64,000 nucleotides of DNA, taken from Mucilaginibacter phyllosphaerae (lineage in GTDB: Bacteria; Bacteroidota; Bacteroidia; Sphingobacteriales; Sphingobacteriaceae). Location of the stretch: positions 124,001 to 188,000 of the forward strand of contig NZ_SNQG01000004.1 of NCBI RefSeq assembly GCF_004378255.1, written 5' to 3'. A model generated the notes under the pieces. The model ran no database searches. It saw only the letters and a list, made by a program, of their open reading frames with translations, and had not been told where the DNA came from. The stretch's first letter is position 1, and each line of letters begins with the position of its first letter. Position numbers and translations under genes: made by a program. Shown here one piece after another: positions 45,614-53,108 of this stretch.

Positions 45614-45937
45614 ATGAAAAAAACAATTGACGTAATTATTTTTAGCATACCACATAGTGATTCACTTTATCGTTATACATGTGCAGAATTACCTCTTTTA
45701 GGGGAGAATATTGAAATTGAAAGAGGGCGTACCTTTTTTACAATAACAGAAACGTTTTTACTACCAGTGGAGAAAGATGATTACAAGGCTGCATATATTC
45801 TATGTGGTACGCTAATCGGTAAACATTTAAGTGCCGCCAACTTTAAAAACTTGAAGTACCGTATTCACGGAACAGCTGATATTGATATTGAGTTACACAG
45901 CTACGGCAACATCGTTTTTCCTGCATCCTTGGATTAA
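45614..45937 (+). CDS. Small hypothetical protein, possible paralogue of the preceding gene
   Basis: 107 aa, starting MKKTIDVIIFSIPHSDSLY. It contains CAELPLLGENIEIERGRTFFTITE and AAYILCGTLIGKHLSA, resembling 45258-45545 in layout. It has no membrane segment or catalytic motif. It follows the preceding gene after 68 nt on the same strand and is probably co-transcribed. Function not recognised. Confidence 0.55.
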   Translation: MKKTIDVIIFSIPHSDSLYRYTCAELPLLGENIEIERGRTFFTITETFLLPVEKDDYKAAYILCGTLIGKHLSAANFKNLKYRIHGTADIDIELHSYGNIVFPASLD

Positions 45938-46112
45938 ATTCGCATGTACCATAAAGGTATAAAACGTTCCTTTTTGGTACTTTAACGAGACTTTATTGGT
46001 ACCCAAAAACCTATACTTTTTTATGTATATGCGGAATTTTGTATAGGAAACGGATAAATTACCCGACAAATGACGCCAAATGGCGAGAGTAACCGACAGA
46101 TTTGAAAAATTC

Positions 46113-46715
46113 CTAATTTAAAGAAACTAAAGCCTTAACTTTCATTACAGTTCGAGTTGATACTTCGGCAATTTTAGCAATCTCCCGTACAGTTAACCCC
46201 TTTCTTAGAGCTTTAATGATTTGTTGTGAGGCGGGTTTTTCTAAAAAGATTTTACCACTTTCAGATGTATTAGCAGGACGACCCAACTTACCGCCGTTCT
46301 GCACGTAAACTGCTCTACCTACTGCGGTACGCTCCTTTATATTTTCCAGTTCTAATTGATACAATGAAGACATTATTGAGCTAATCATATTCCAAATTGG
46401 ATTGCGCTCCCCATTAGGACGTGACTGCAAACCTAAGTTGCGGACAATAACATTTACTTTCTTTTCTTCCAACCACAACAACACATTAATAACATCCCCG
46501 GTGTTGCGACCGATACGGCTAAACTCTTCAATCACTATTTCTTCAACTTTGCCAGCTTCAACCATTTTAGTTAATTCTTTACCTTTAGGACGGTCTTTAA
46601 AAGCAACGCTCCCGGATATCTTGTCAAGTAAAACAGAATCATATTTTTCAGTGTCTGCGGAAAATCTGTTTCCTGTTTGGATTTGAGTTGACACTCTATT
46701 GTATTTTATTTTCAT
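46113..46715 (-). CDS. Serine recombinase (resolvase/invertase family)
   Basis: 200 aa. Catalytic domain: MKIKYNRVSTQIQTGNRF with nucleophile Ser9 in the YxRVST motif, then DKISGSVAFKDRPKGKEL and EEIVIEEFSRIGRNTGDVINVL (the conserved Arg of the SRxGR segment). The long helix ELENIKERTAVGRAVYVQNGGKLGRP follows. A C-terminal HTH (GLTVREIAKIAEVSTRTVMKVKAL) binds the recombination site. It may resolve multimers or invert a segment of the element. A promoter overlapped by a small inverted repeat suggests autoregulation. Confidence 0.92.
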   Translation of the reverse strand: MKIKYNRVSTQIQTGNRFSADTEKYDSVLLDKISGSVAFKDRPKGKELTKMVEAGKVEEIVIEEFSRIGRNTGDVINVLLWLEEKKVNVIVRNLGLQSRPNGERNPIWNMISSIMSSLYQLELENIKERTAVGRAVYVQNGGKLGRPANTSESGKIFLEKPASQQIIKALRKGLTVREIAKIAEVSTRTVMKVKALVSLN

Positions 46716-46739
46716 AATGTTGTTGTTTTAATCACACAT

Positions 46740-46770
46740 TAAATATACAACAAATCCGTTGTTTTTACAA
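46740..46770 (-). promoter_or_regulatory. Promoter of the serine recombinase with an internal inverted repeat
   Basis: Read on the minus strand: -33 TTGT (46770-46767), 19-nt spacer, -7 TATATTTA (46747-46740; 7/8). The inverted repeat acaac-N6-gttgt (46747-46762) lies between the two boxes, where a bound repressor or the recombinase itself would block RNA polymerase. Confidence 0.55.
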
Positions 46771-46967
46771 GTAATTAGGATAGTTTTTCATAAGAAAGTT
46801 GTGCTACATTTAAATATGATTTTTATTATAACAGTAATTAATAATGCCTCTTGTAAAGGATTAGTAAATAAGTCTTTAATTAAAAAATTATTTTGTTATA
46901 ATTGCTAAACTTAGCCTTGTCAAAATTTTGTGGTATTATTTTCTTGGCGAAGTTGCTACATACTCTC

Positions 46968-47705
46968 ATGAACAAAACACAAATCTTGTCTCTAATTTCA
47001 GACGAACAAAAACAGGTTTCATTGGCAAACGATTTTGGTGAAAAGGCTGACCGGATTAATAATATATTGCAATTAAAGATAGAGTCTAATATTCAAGATA
47101 TTAAAAATGACATTTATATTGATGTAAAAAGATTTGTGAATTTCTATATCAATTCTTTCGAAGATAAACAGTTTAATTATGATGTATTTGATGAGTTAAA
47201 GATAAGTGAATACATTAATCTTTTCGAAGTCAAACAAAAATGCAGCTTACTCCACTACACAATAAGGCACTTAAAGACAGTAGGGTTTGAAGAAAAGGTA
47301 AGTTTTTTTGAATCTCAATTAAGAGCATGCGAATTTCATAGAGAATTGAAAGAGTTCAGCATTAAAAATATTTTCAAATTAATTTATTTGGCTACCGTTT
47401 ACAACAATTTAACCATTTTATTCGCAATATTGTTATGTATAATGGTCAAAGTCGTTGTTTACCTTCCGGCACCGTTTAAGTGGATGGAATTATATGAAAT
47501 ACATTATTCGAAGTTAAACAATAACCCTGTTTTGAATCACGTGGGAAATGTTTTACTATCATTTTTTGAAGTTAAAACAAATCCATCATTTGCAGAACCA
47601 GTCACATTTGTCGGCTCGGTGCTATTTGTTTTGGGAAAATGTTTTTTCATTATTATTGTAGTAAACATATTAATTGACCAATTGAAAACCAGATTCAAAA
47701 TCTAA
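46968..47705 (+). CDS. Two-TM membrane protein, first gene of the island's signalling operon
   Basis: 245 aa from ATG 46968; an upstream TTG frame start at 46902 has no supporting features. The first ~140 residues are soluble and helical (MNKTQILSLISDEQKQVSLANDFGEK...). TM1 is TILFAILLCIMVKVVVYLPA. An ~50-residue loop follows, then TM2 FVGSVLFVLGKCFFIIIVVNILI. It ends in a short basic tail. No pore-loop signature or enzyme motif is seen. The stop overlaps the start of the histidine kinase (TAATG), so it is translationally coupled. It may be a sensor partner, ligand-binding subunit or effector. No family recognised. Confidence 0.65.
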   Translation: MNKTQILSLISDEQKQVSLANDFGEKADRINNILQLKIESNIQDIKNDIYIDVKRFVNFYINSFEDKQFNYDVFDELKISEYINLFEVKQKCSLLHYTIRHLKTVGFEEKVSFFESQLRACEFHRELKEFSIKNIFKLIYLATVYNNLTILFAILLCIMVKVVVYLPAPFKWMELYEIHYSKLNNNPVLNHVGNVLLSFFEVKTNPSFAEPVTFVGSVLFVLGKCFFIIIVVNILIDQLKTRFKI

Positions 47706-49399
47706 TGTCCATTCTAAGAACTACTGATTCAATTCTTCGCAAGTTAAATTCATTGCTATTTCGAATCGTATTGATTGTTTACAGCATTAGTATTTTACTC
47801 AGGTTTAATAATTTTTTCCCAATATATGTTTACTGCATTTTTTACGTAATATACCTGTCAATTTACGCCAGCCTGTTTTTTAGCAAAAACAAAGCACTTA
47901 TCGTATTAAGATTGTTAAATGATTATTCTTTTATAACATTTATTGCTTGGGGTAAACCTTTAAATGATTTTAATATCGCTATCTTTTTATTTCTCCCTCT
48001 GATAAATACTTTAAATCATTCCAGCCAAAGAAAACTAAGTCCATTCCCAATTTTTGTGTATGTATTTTTAGTTAGCTCTTTGATTGCACTTAACAGTTTC
48101 ACATTCAGTATTAGGTTCTTCATACCAATAATTGCCATTACCGCAATAAACGTACTTTTCTATTTTAGATTGAGTGTAATTGATTTCAGCAACAGTTTAT
48201 ACAGCCTATTAGAAGAGTTTTATCAAGAAAGTTTCAATGTTGGGAGGACTCATTTCCTACTGAAAAGGATGTTAAAAATAAACAACGAGACAACTTTTAT
48301 AAAACGACTTGGCACGATTAAAAGAATTGTTTTATTCAAAATTAACAATTCTGGAAGTCTACAAATATTGATAAGTTCTAAGTTTATTTACTCTTTTAAG
48401 ATTGATGAGGAAAAGCTTTTTAAAGACTTCGAAAAATCCGAAACCGTTCATGATATCAGTACAGAGCTTGACGGTGTAATTTATAAAAATAATGTGTTTC
48501 TAAGGAATGCTTATGAATCTACCCAATATGTTTTACTGGTAACGTTTGATAAACATCCATTTTCACTCTTTTTTGATATTTATTTACAAAAGATATTAAA
48601 GCCTCTCTTTTCGAAAATCACAAATGCGGTTCATGTTGAATACAGGCTTCAAAATGAAAACCAAAAGTATTTTGCTGAACTGAAAAAACACTTAGAGGAT
48701 ATAGACACCGCTGTTAATGCGATACATTTTTTAAACAACAAACTTTCACCCATTACAAGTTATTTCTCATTATTAAATTTCTATGAGACAGAAGCAAAGG
48801 ACGAAATAAAGCCTGCTTTATTAAAACTAATTGGAAAAGAAAAGAAAAATGCAATAAACAGCATTCATCCAATTGTAGAAAAAATGAATCAAATGGCAGA
48901 AAGAGCTACTAATCCTGTCATGGGTGTCATTACCGCTATTAAATTAAGAAAGCTTTTTACTATAATAAGGACTTGCTTTGAAACTAATAATGTAAAATAT
49001 GCATTTATAATTGAATGGTCAGTGGAGACCCTAAGTCTAAACGTTAATAGTAATACCTATCTTTTTGATTTTGCTGTTCAAGAAATAGCAATCAATATTG
49101 CCAAACACTCTAAAAGTGAATGTACTATCAAATTTGCCTATGATAATGAAGGAGCACCAATAATTATTTTTAGTAACTCGGTAAATGTTAGCGGTAAATT
49201 AATGATTGAACTTAATAAAACAATTAGTGAGTTCAATAGTCTGAGGATGAATGAAATTATGAAGCGAAAAAGTAAAGGACTGAAAATGATAAAACAATTT
49301 TTAGAACAATTAGATATTGCTCATAAAATGTCTCTGGATAATGACAAAATAAATTTAACTTTAACCATCATGAACACCTATGAAAATAGCAATATTTGA
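47705..49399 (+). CDS. Membrane histidine kinase of the island's signalling operon
   Basis: 564 aa. The first ~155 residues are highly hydrophobic with about six helices (e.g. YSISILLRF, IYVYCIFYVIYLSIYASLFF, FFIPIIAITAINVLFYF). A cytoplasmic linker region (about 170-320) follows. The H-box-like segment VNAIHFLNNKLSPITSYF carries His341 in the HxLNN-xLxPI style. The HATPase has N-box FAVQEIAINIAKHSKSE and a reduced G-box SKGLKMIKQFLEQL; a clear DxGxG G1 box is replaced by DNEGAP, so the catalytic domain is divergent. It is coupled to a membrane protein upstream (1-nt overlap) and a receiver protein downstream (20-nt overlap). The signal is unknown. Confidence 0.78.
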   Translation: MSILRTTDSILRKLNSLLFRIVLIVYSISILLRFNNFFPIYVYCIFYVIYLSIYASLFFSKNKALIVLRLLNDYSFITFIAWGKPLNDFNIAIFLFLPLINTLNHSSQRKLSPFPIFVYVFLVSSLIALNSFTFSIRFFIPIIAITAINVLFYFRLSVIDFSNSLYSLLEEFYQESFNVGRTHFLLKRMLKINNETTFIKRLGTIKRIVLFKINNSGSLQILISSKFIYSFKIDEEKLFKDFEKSETVHDISTELDGVIYKNNVFLRNAYESTQYVLLVTFDKHPFSLFFDIYLQKILKPLFSKITNAVHVEYRLQNENQKYFAELKKHLEDIDTAVNAIHFLNNKLSPITSYFSLLNFYETEAKDEIKPALLKLIGKEKKNAINSIHPIVEKMNQMAERATNPVMGVITAIKLRKLFTIIRTCFETNNVKYAFIIEWSVETLSLNVNSNTYLFDFAVQEIAINIAKHSKSECTIKFAYDNEGAPIIIFSNSVNVSGKLMIELNKTISEFNSLRMNEIMKRKSKGLKMIKQFLEQLDIAHKMSLDNDKINLTLTIMNTYENSNI

Positions 49400-49766
49400 A
49401 AATGAGTATTCTCATTTTAAGACGATTTTTGATGGTTTTAATCTGATTTATTTCACTAAATCTCCGCTTGACATTAAGGATTTTAAGTCGTCACAAGATT
49501 TTGGTGATTTATCCCGGGTGAAAGATTACGATGTAATTATCGTTGACATAGATTTAACTCCTGCAAGCGAAATGGATGGCTATCAATTAATAACCGCCGT
49601 AGTAAACTTAAAACTTGCAAAAACTCCTCATATTATGGTCTTAACTGGACATCATTCCATGAAAGAACAATTGAAAGAGCGAAATCTTCCCGAATATCCA
49701 ATTATTTCAAAACCACTAAGCTTAAAGGCTATCAAGAGTGCTTTTGAATTTTATAGATTGCTTTAA
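49380..49766 (+). CDS. Stand-alone response-regulator receiver domain
   Basis: 128 aa, receiver fold only. The acidic pocket is contributed by IAIFENEY, the phospho-acceptor is Asp56 in VIIVDIDLTPASEMDGYQLI, the switch Thr is in HIMVLTGHHS, and the conserved Lys is in YPIISKPLSLKAI. No DNA-binding or enzymatic output domain is attached. The gene starts 20 nt inside the kinase gene. Output must therefore be by protein-protein contact, for example with the two-TM protein of the same operon or as a phosphate shuttle. Confidence 0.85.
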   Translation: MKIAIFENEYSHFKTIFDGFNLIYFTKSPLDIKDFKSSQDFGDLSRVKDYDVIIVDIDLTPASEMDGYQLITAVVNLKLAKTPHIMVLTGHHSMKEQLKERNLPEYPIISKPLSLKAIKSAFEFYRLL

Positions 49767-49953
49767 TTGTACTTTTAAAGACTAAAACGATATTTAAGCT
49801 TGAAAAAATCTCTAAATCAATTCGAGAATTTTAATTATCAAGCGACCTCCGAGAAGGTTAAAGTTTTGACACCAAAAAGCCGTAAGTCTTAGAAATGCTA
49901 TTACAATTATAATGTAGTGCGGGCAGTCAAGACCCAATAATAACCGTTTTAAC

Positions 49954-49972
49954 TGCGTCACTAAGTGCGTCA
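49954..49972 (+). repeat. TGCGTCA arm-type repeats near attR
   Basis: The 19-mer tgcgtcactaagtgcgtca is identical to 33317-33335 at the other end, same orientation, with two TGCGTCA heptamers. It lies 141 nt inside the attR core. Confidence 0.7.
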
Positions 49973-49980
49973 TTTAAACA

Positions 49981-50032
49981 AAAAGAGCTTGATTATCCGG
50001 TAAATTTTACTTACCTTTAATCAAGCTCTTTT
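49981..50032. terminator. 15-bp perfect hairpin near attR
   Basis: Arms aaaagagcttgatta (49981-49995) and taatcaagctctttt (50018-50032) with a 22-nt loop. A/T ends on both sides fit a bidirectional terminator insulating the element from the chromosome. A protein-binding role in excision is also possible. Confidence 0.5.
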
Positions 50033-50112
50033 ATCTGATTCACTGTATAAAATCGCTATTTTAAGTTCTTTTAAACTGAATTAAGGTTCGCATGAGGTTC
50101 GAGAACCTCTGC

Positions 50113-50153
50113 ATTAAGAGTCAGTTGCTCTACCGACTGAGCTACCAAGTCGT
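50113..50153. repeat. attR core: 5' half of the original tRNA-Lys gene
   Basis: Copy of 33145-33185 with one mismatch. On the minus strand it reads the acceptor 5' strand, D-arm and anticodon loop of tRNA-Lys, then diverges: the anticodon 3' stem becomes TGCAG instead of TCAGT and the acceptor 3' strand is missing. It is therefore a broken gene, not a second tRNA. A host-side promoter with perfect -7 box TATATTTG lies upstream. Confidence 0.85.
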
Positions 50154-50176
50154 TGGTTTTTTTGTTTGCGGGGTTG

Positions 50177-50184
50177 CAAATATA
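50177..50184 (-). promoter_or_regulatory. -7 element of the original tRNA-Lys promoter
   Basis: Minus-strand TATATTTG, perfect match to TAnnTTTG, 26 nt before the tRNA 5' half at 50151. It now reads into a disrupted tRNA gene. The -33 region is not convincing. Confidence 0.5.
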
Positions 50185-50262
50185 CAATCAATAGCCGTAA
50201 CTCATCATGTAAAAATGATTTTATAATTTTTAGCAGTTGCACTGCAATGGTAGCGCTATTAC

Positions 50263-51084
50263 TTAATGCTCTGCCAAAACGTTGAATGCAACGCCTGCCA
50301 GGCCGGTTTTTTCCCATTGGGCCTGGCTGGTTTCGCGGGATATAACGGCGCCGCTGCCAAACAGGCTTAAGTATGCAGAAAACATCAGGCCGTGGCCTTT
50401 GGCATTTTCTATCCATTCCAGGCTTGCAAAAAAGTTGTCGTCTACGTAAATGCTGTAGGGCTGCAGATCAACATGGATCTCCTGCTGGCCTTTTTCTACA
50501 TTCACAAATATGTTTTGGTTTTGCAGCAGCTGATCGGGCAGGCCGTTTTTAACAGTATAAAAATTAAGGCGAAGCTTTACCGGGTGGTTTACATCGCCGG
50601 CAATAGTTACATTAAATTGCTTTAAATAGGTGGGCGATTTTTTTATTTTAATGATGGTGCCTATCTCATACCCCAGCCGGTTGCTGTTAAAGCCTGCGTT
50701 GCTTGTTTTAGAGTGCGAGGTGTTGCCCAGGGTAACCTCTTTCCATTTTTTGTTGGTAACCCGCACCTCTTTAAGCTGCGTAACCGATGGCTGCAGCGAT
50801 ATGGTTTGGTGTGCATTATCCTTTACAAAACTGGCCACCAGGTAGGTTAAGGGCTTATAGCCTATCATCGATAGCTTCAGCGAGTCGGCTGCGTGGTCGG
50901 TTAGGTTAAGTTTGTACCTGCCGGCGCTGTCGGTAACCGTGCCTACGCTTTTACCAATCAGGCCAACGTTAACGTAGGGCAGGGGCTGGTTGGTTTTGGC
51001 ATCTTTTACAACACCCTCAAATGCTTGTGCATTTGCCAGTGCCGATGAAAAAATAAAAAGGGCAATAAACAAGATCCGTTTCAT
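50263..51084 (-). CDS. Exported protein with carboxypeptidase-regulatory-like (CarboxypepD_reg) domain
   Basis: 273 aa. The signal peptide is MKRILFIALFIFSSALANAQ. The CarboxypepD_reg-like domain (about residues 21-100) reads FEGVVKDAKTNQPLPYVNVGLIGKSVGTVTDSAGRYKLNL and LKLSMIGYKPLTYLV, the same fold as the N-terminus of SusC-type receptors. The rest is an unassigned beta-rich region. No TonB box or barrel is present. Such proteins sit in the envelope; function is unknown. It is the first host gene outside the element and is separated by 31 nt from the ABC-F gene on the same strand. Confidence 0.8.
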   Translation of the reverse strand: MKRILFIALFIFSSALANAQAFEGVVKDAKTNQPLPYVNVGLIGKSVGTVTDSAGRYKLNLTDHAADSLKLSMIGYKPLTYLVASFVKDNAHQTISLQPSVTQLKEVRVTNKKWKEVTLGNTSHSKTSNAGFNSNRLGYEIGTIIKIKKSPTYLKQFNVTIAGDVNHPVKLRLNFYTVKNGLPDQLLQNQNIFVNVEKGQQEIHVDLQPYSIYVDDNFFASLEWIENAKGHGLMFSAYLSLFGSGAVISRETSQAQWEKTGLAGVAFNVLAEH

Positions 51085-51115
51085 ATAGGTTTAGACGTGT
51101 TTATTGCCCCAATAG

Positions 51116-52744
51116 TTACGCCATTGCGTACATTTCTTCGCGTTGTTTTTGTACCACTTCGCTGTTGATATACTCATCATAGGTCATCAGCTTATCTATG
51201 ATGCCGCCGGGGGTAAGTTCAATAATGCGGGTGGCAACGGTTTGCACCAGTTCATGATCCCGGGAAGTGAAGATGATGTTACCCCTAAAATCTTTCATGC
51301 CGTTATTTAATGCCGTGATCGATTCCAGGTCGAGGTGGTTGGTAGGCTCATCCAGCAATAACATATTGGCCGATTGCAGCATCATGCGGCTAAACATACA
51401 GCGCATTTTTTCGCCGCCGGATAGTACGTTGCTTTTCTTTAAAACTTCTTCGCCGCTAAACAGCATCCGGCCCAAAAATCCGCGGATAAACTGATCATCT
51501 TTTTCACCGGCAGAATATTCGCGCAGCCAATCTATCAGGTTATTGTCTTTGCCTTTAAAATATTCGGTGTTATCGATAGGGATATCGGCCTGGTTAACGG
51601 TAACGCCCCATTTAAAGCTGCCGGTATAATCTTTATCGCGGCCGGTTAAAATATCGTAAAAGGCAGATGTAGCCAAACTGTTTTGCGATAGCACGGCAAT
51701 TTTATCGCCCTTGGCAGCCATAAAATCAATATTGGCAAATAATACTTCGCCGTTAAGGGATTTGCCCAGTTTTTCGGTTTGCAGCACCTGGTCGCCAATT
51801 TCGCGGCCCTGGTTATTAAATATAATGCCAGGGTATTTACGGTTAGATGGCTGGATCTCGTCCAGGTTGATCTTATCCAATGCCTTTTTACGGCTGGTAG
51901 CCTGTTTAGATTTGGATGCGTTGGCGCTAAAGCGGCGGATGAACTCCTGTAATTCCTTCACGCGCTCTTCTGTCTTTTTATTTTGGTCGCTGCGTTGTTT
52001 TAGGGCTAACTGGCTCGATTCGTACCAGAAGGTGTAGTTACCGGTATAGATGGTCATCTTGGCAAAATCAATATCTACCACATGGGTACAAACGGTATCC
52101 AGAAAGTGCCTGTCGTGCGATACCACCAGTACAATAGCCTCGTAAGATGCCAAAAAGTCTTCCAGCCAGGTAATAGTGTGGATGTCCAGATCGTTGGTGG
52201 GCTCATCCAGTAACAAAATATCGGGTTTGCCAAAAAGGGCCTGTGCCAGTAACACCCGTACTTTTTGGGTATTGTCCAGATCCTTAACCAGTTTATAATG
52301 AAATTCCTCTTTAATACCCAGGTTGCTTAACAGGGTGGCGGCGTTGCTTTCGGCATTCCAGCCATCCATCTCGGCAAAAAGGTTTTCCAGTTCGCCGGCG
52401 CGTTCGCCGTCGGCATCGGTAAAATCCTCTTTCAGGTAAATAGCATCTTTTTCCTTCATTACGGCATACATTTCTTTATGCCCCATCATTACGGTTTCTA
52501 TAACGGTAAATTCATCATAAGCGTAGTGGTTTTGGCTTAATACGGCCATCCGTTCGCCGGGCGTAAAGCTTACCGAACCGCTGGTAGGGTCGATCTCGCC
52601 GGATAGGATTTTCATGAAGGTGGATTTGCCCGCGCCGTTTGCCCCGATGATGCCATAGCAGTTGCCCTGGCTAAACTTAAGGTTAACATCTTCAAAAAGG
52701 GTGCGTTTTCCGTAACGTAAAGATAAATTAGATACCGTTATCAT
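51116..52744 (-). CDS. ABC-F family ATPase (YbiT/EttA-like) with one canonical ATP site
   Basis: 542 aa, two ABC domains, no membrane helices. NBD1 has an intact Walker A (GIIGANGAGKSTFMKIL, about residues 32-45) and Walker B (PDILLLDEPTNDLD), but its signature position reads DLDNTQKVRVLLA instead of LSGGQ. NBD2 lacks a normal P-loop (DKIAVLSQNSLATSAFYDIL) but has a good signature (NVLSGGEKMRCMFSRMM) and Walker B (ANMLLLDEPTNHLD). The linker between domains is charged and helical. ABC-F proteins bind the ribosomal E site and aid translation or confer ribosome protection. It is probably a housekeeping translation factor; antibiotic resistance is not implied. Confidence 0.9.
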   Translation of the reverse strand: MITVSNLSLRYGKRTLFEDVNLKFSQGNCYGIIGANGAGKSTFMKILSGEIDPTSGSVSFTPGERMAVLSQNHYAYDEFTVIETVMMGHKEMYAVMKEKDAIYLKEDFTDADGERAGELENLFAEMDGWNAESNAATLLSNLGIKEEFHYKLVKDLDNTQKVRVLLAQALFGKPDILLLDEPTNDLDIHTITWLEDFLASYEAIVLVVSHDRHFLDTVCTHVVDIDFAKMTIYTGNYTFWYESSQLALKQRSDQNKKTEERVKELQEFIRRFSANASKSKQATSRKKALDKINLDEIQPSNRKYPGIIFNNQGREIGDQVLQTEKLGKSLNGEVLFANIDFMAAKGDKIAVLSQNSLATSAFYDILTGRDKDYTGSFKWGVTVNQADIPIDNTEYFKGKDNNLIDWLREYSAGEKDDQFIRGFLGRMLFSGEEVLKKSNVLSGGEKMRCMFSRMMLQSANMLLLDEPTNHLDLESITALNNGMKDFRGNIIFTSRDHELVQTVATRIIELTPGGIIDKLMTYDEYINSEVVQKQREEMYAMA

Positions 52745-53108
52745 GCTGTACTTTTATTTTGCGCAAAAATACGGTAAATACTTAATTTATTGTAGCAGTA
52801 GGGGAATTTAGGATGCCAAAAATTATATAGGTATAAATATCTACACTTACAAGTAACAGGCGTGGGGGTTATTCTACGCATTTTCCCCACTTAAAAAATA
52901 AATTGTAACGAAAACGTTAGATTATGCAGGTAAATTACATACCTTATGGGCTGGAACAATAATTGAATGTTATTCTATCGTAAATGTATTAAACCCCCTG
53001 ATTTATTTATGGCAATTGTAGTAACCAGCTTATTTATTGTGAATGCATTGGTAGTGGTGCAGCACCTTAAGGTTAAAAAATTTTAGCCCCCGTAAAAATG
53101 AGGTTCAA
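52745..53108. other. 364-bp region between ABC-F and SRPBCC genes
   Basis: Mostly non-coding AT-rich DNA that should hold the ABC-F promoter. The only coding candidate is the 39-aa plus-strand frame described separately at 52967-53086. Confidence 0.45.
52967..53086 (+). CDS. Possible 39-aa single-TM small protein
   Basis: An ATG frame of 39 codons beginning MLFYRKCIKPPDLF, then a hydrophobic helix (MAIVVTSLFIVNALVVV) and a basic tail (QHLKVKKF). The topology fits a small bitopic membrane protein with a positive C-terminus. An internal ATG (53009) would give 25 aa. No family is recognised and no promoter or ribosome site decides it. Confidence 0.35.
   Translation: MLFYRKCIKPPDLFMAIVVTSLFIVNALVVVQHLKVKKF

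Larger units (their letters stand above)
49767..50112. other. Right-end non-coding region of the element
   Basis: No ORF. It contains the TGCGTCA pair (49954-49972) and a large hairpin (49981-50032), then AT-rich sequence up to the attR core. It probably holds the integrase arm sites and terminator or regulatory structures of the element end. Confidence 0.6.

Noticed and set aside
50089..50153. A second tRNA-Lys gene at the right end of the element
   Set aside because: Only the 5' half matches. The anticodon 3' stem and the acceptor 3' strand do not pair, so it is a broken gene at attR.
33111..50153. Integrative and conjugative element
   Set aside because: No relaxase, coupling protein or Tra/mating-pair genes were found among the ORFs.
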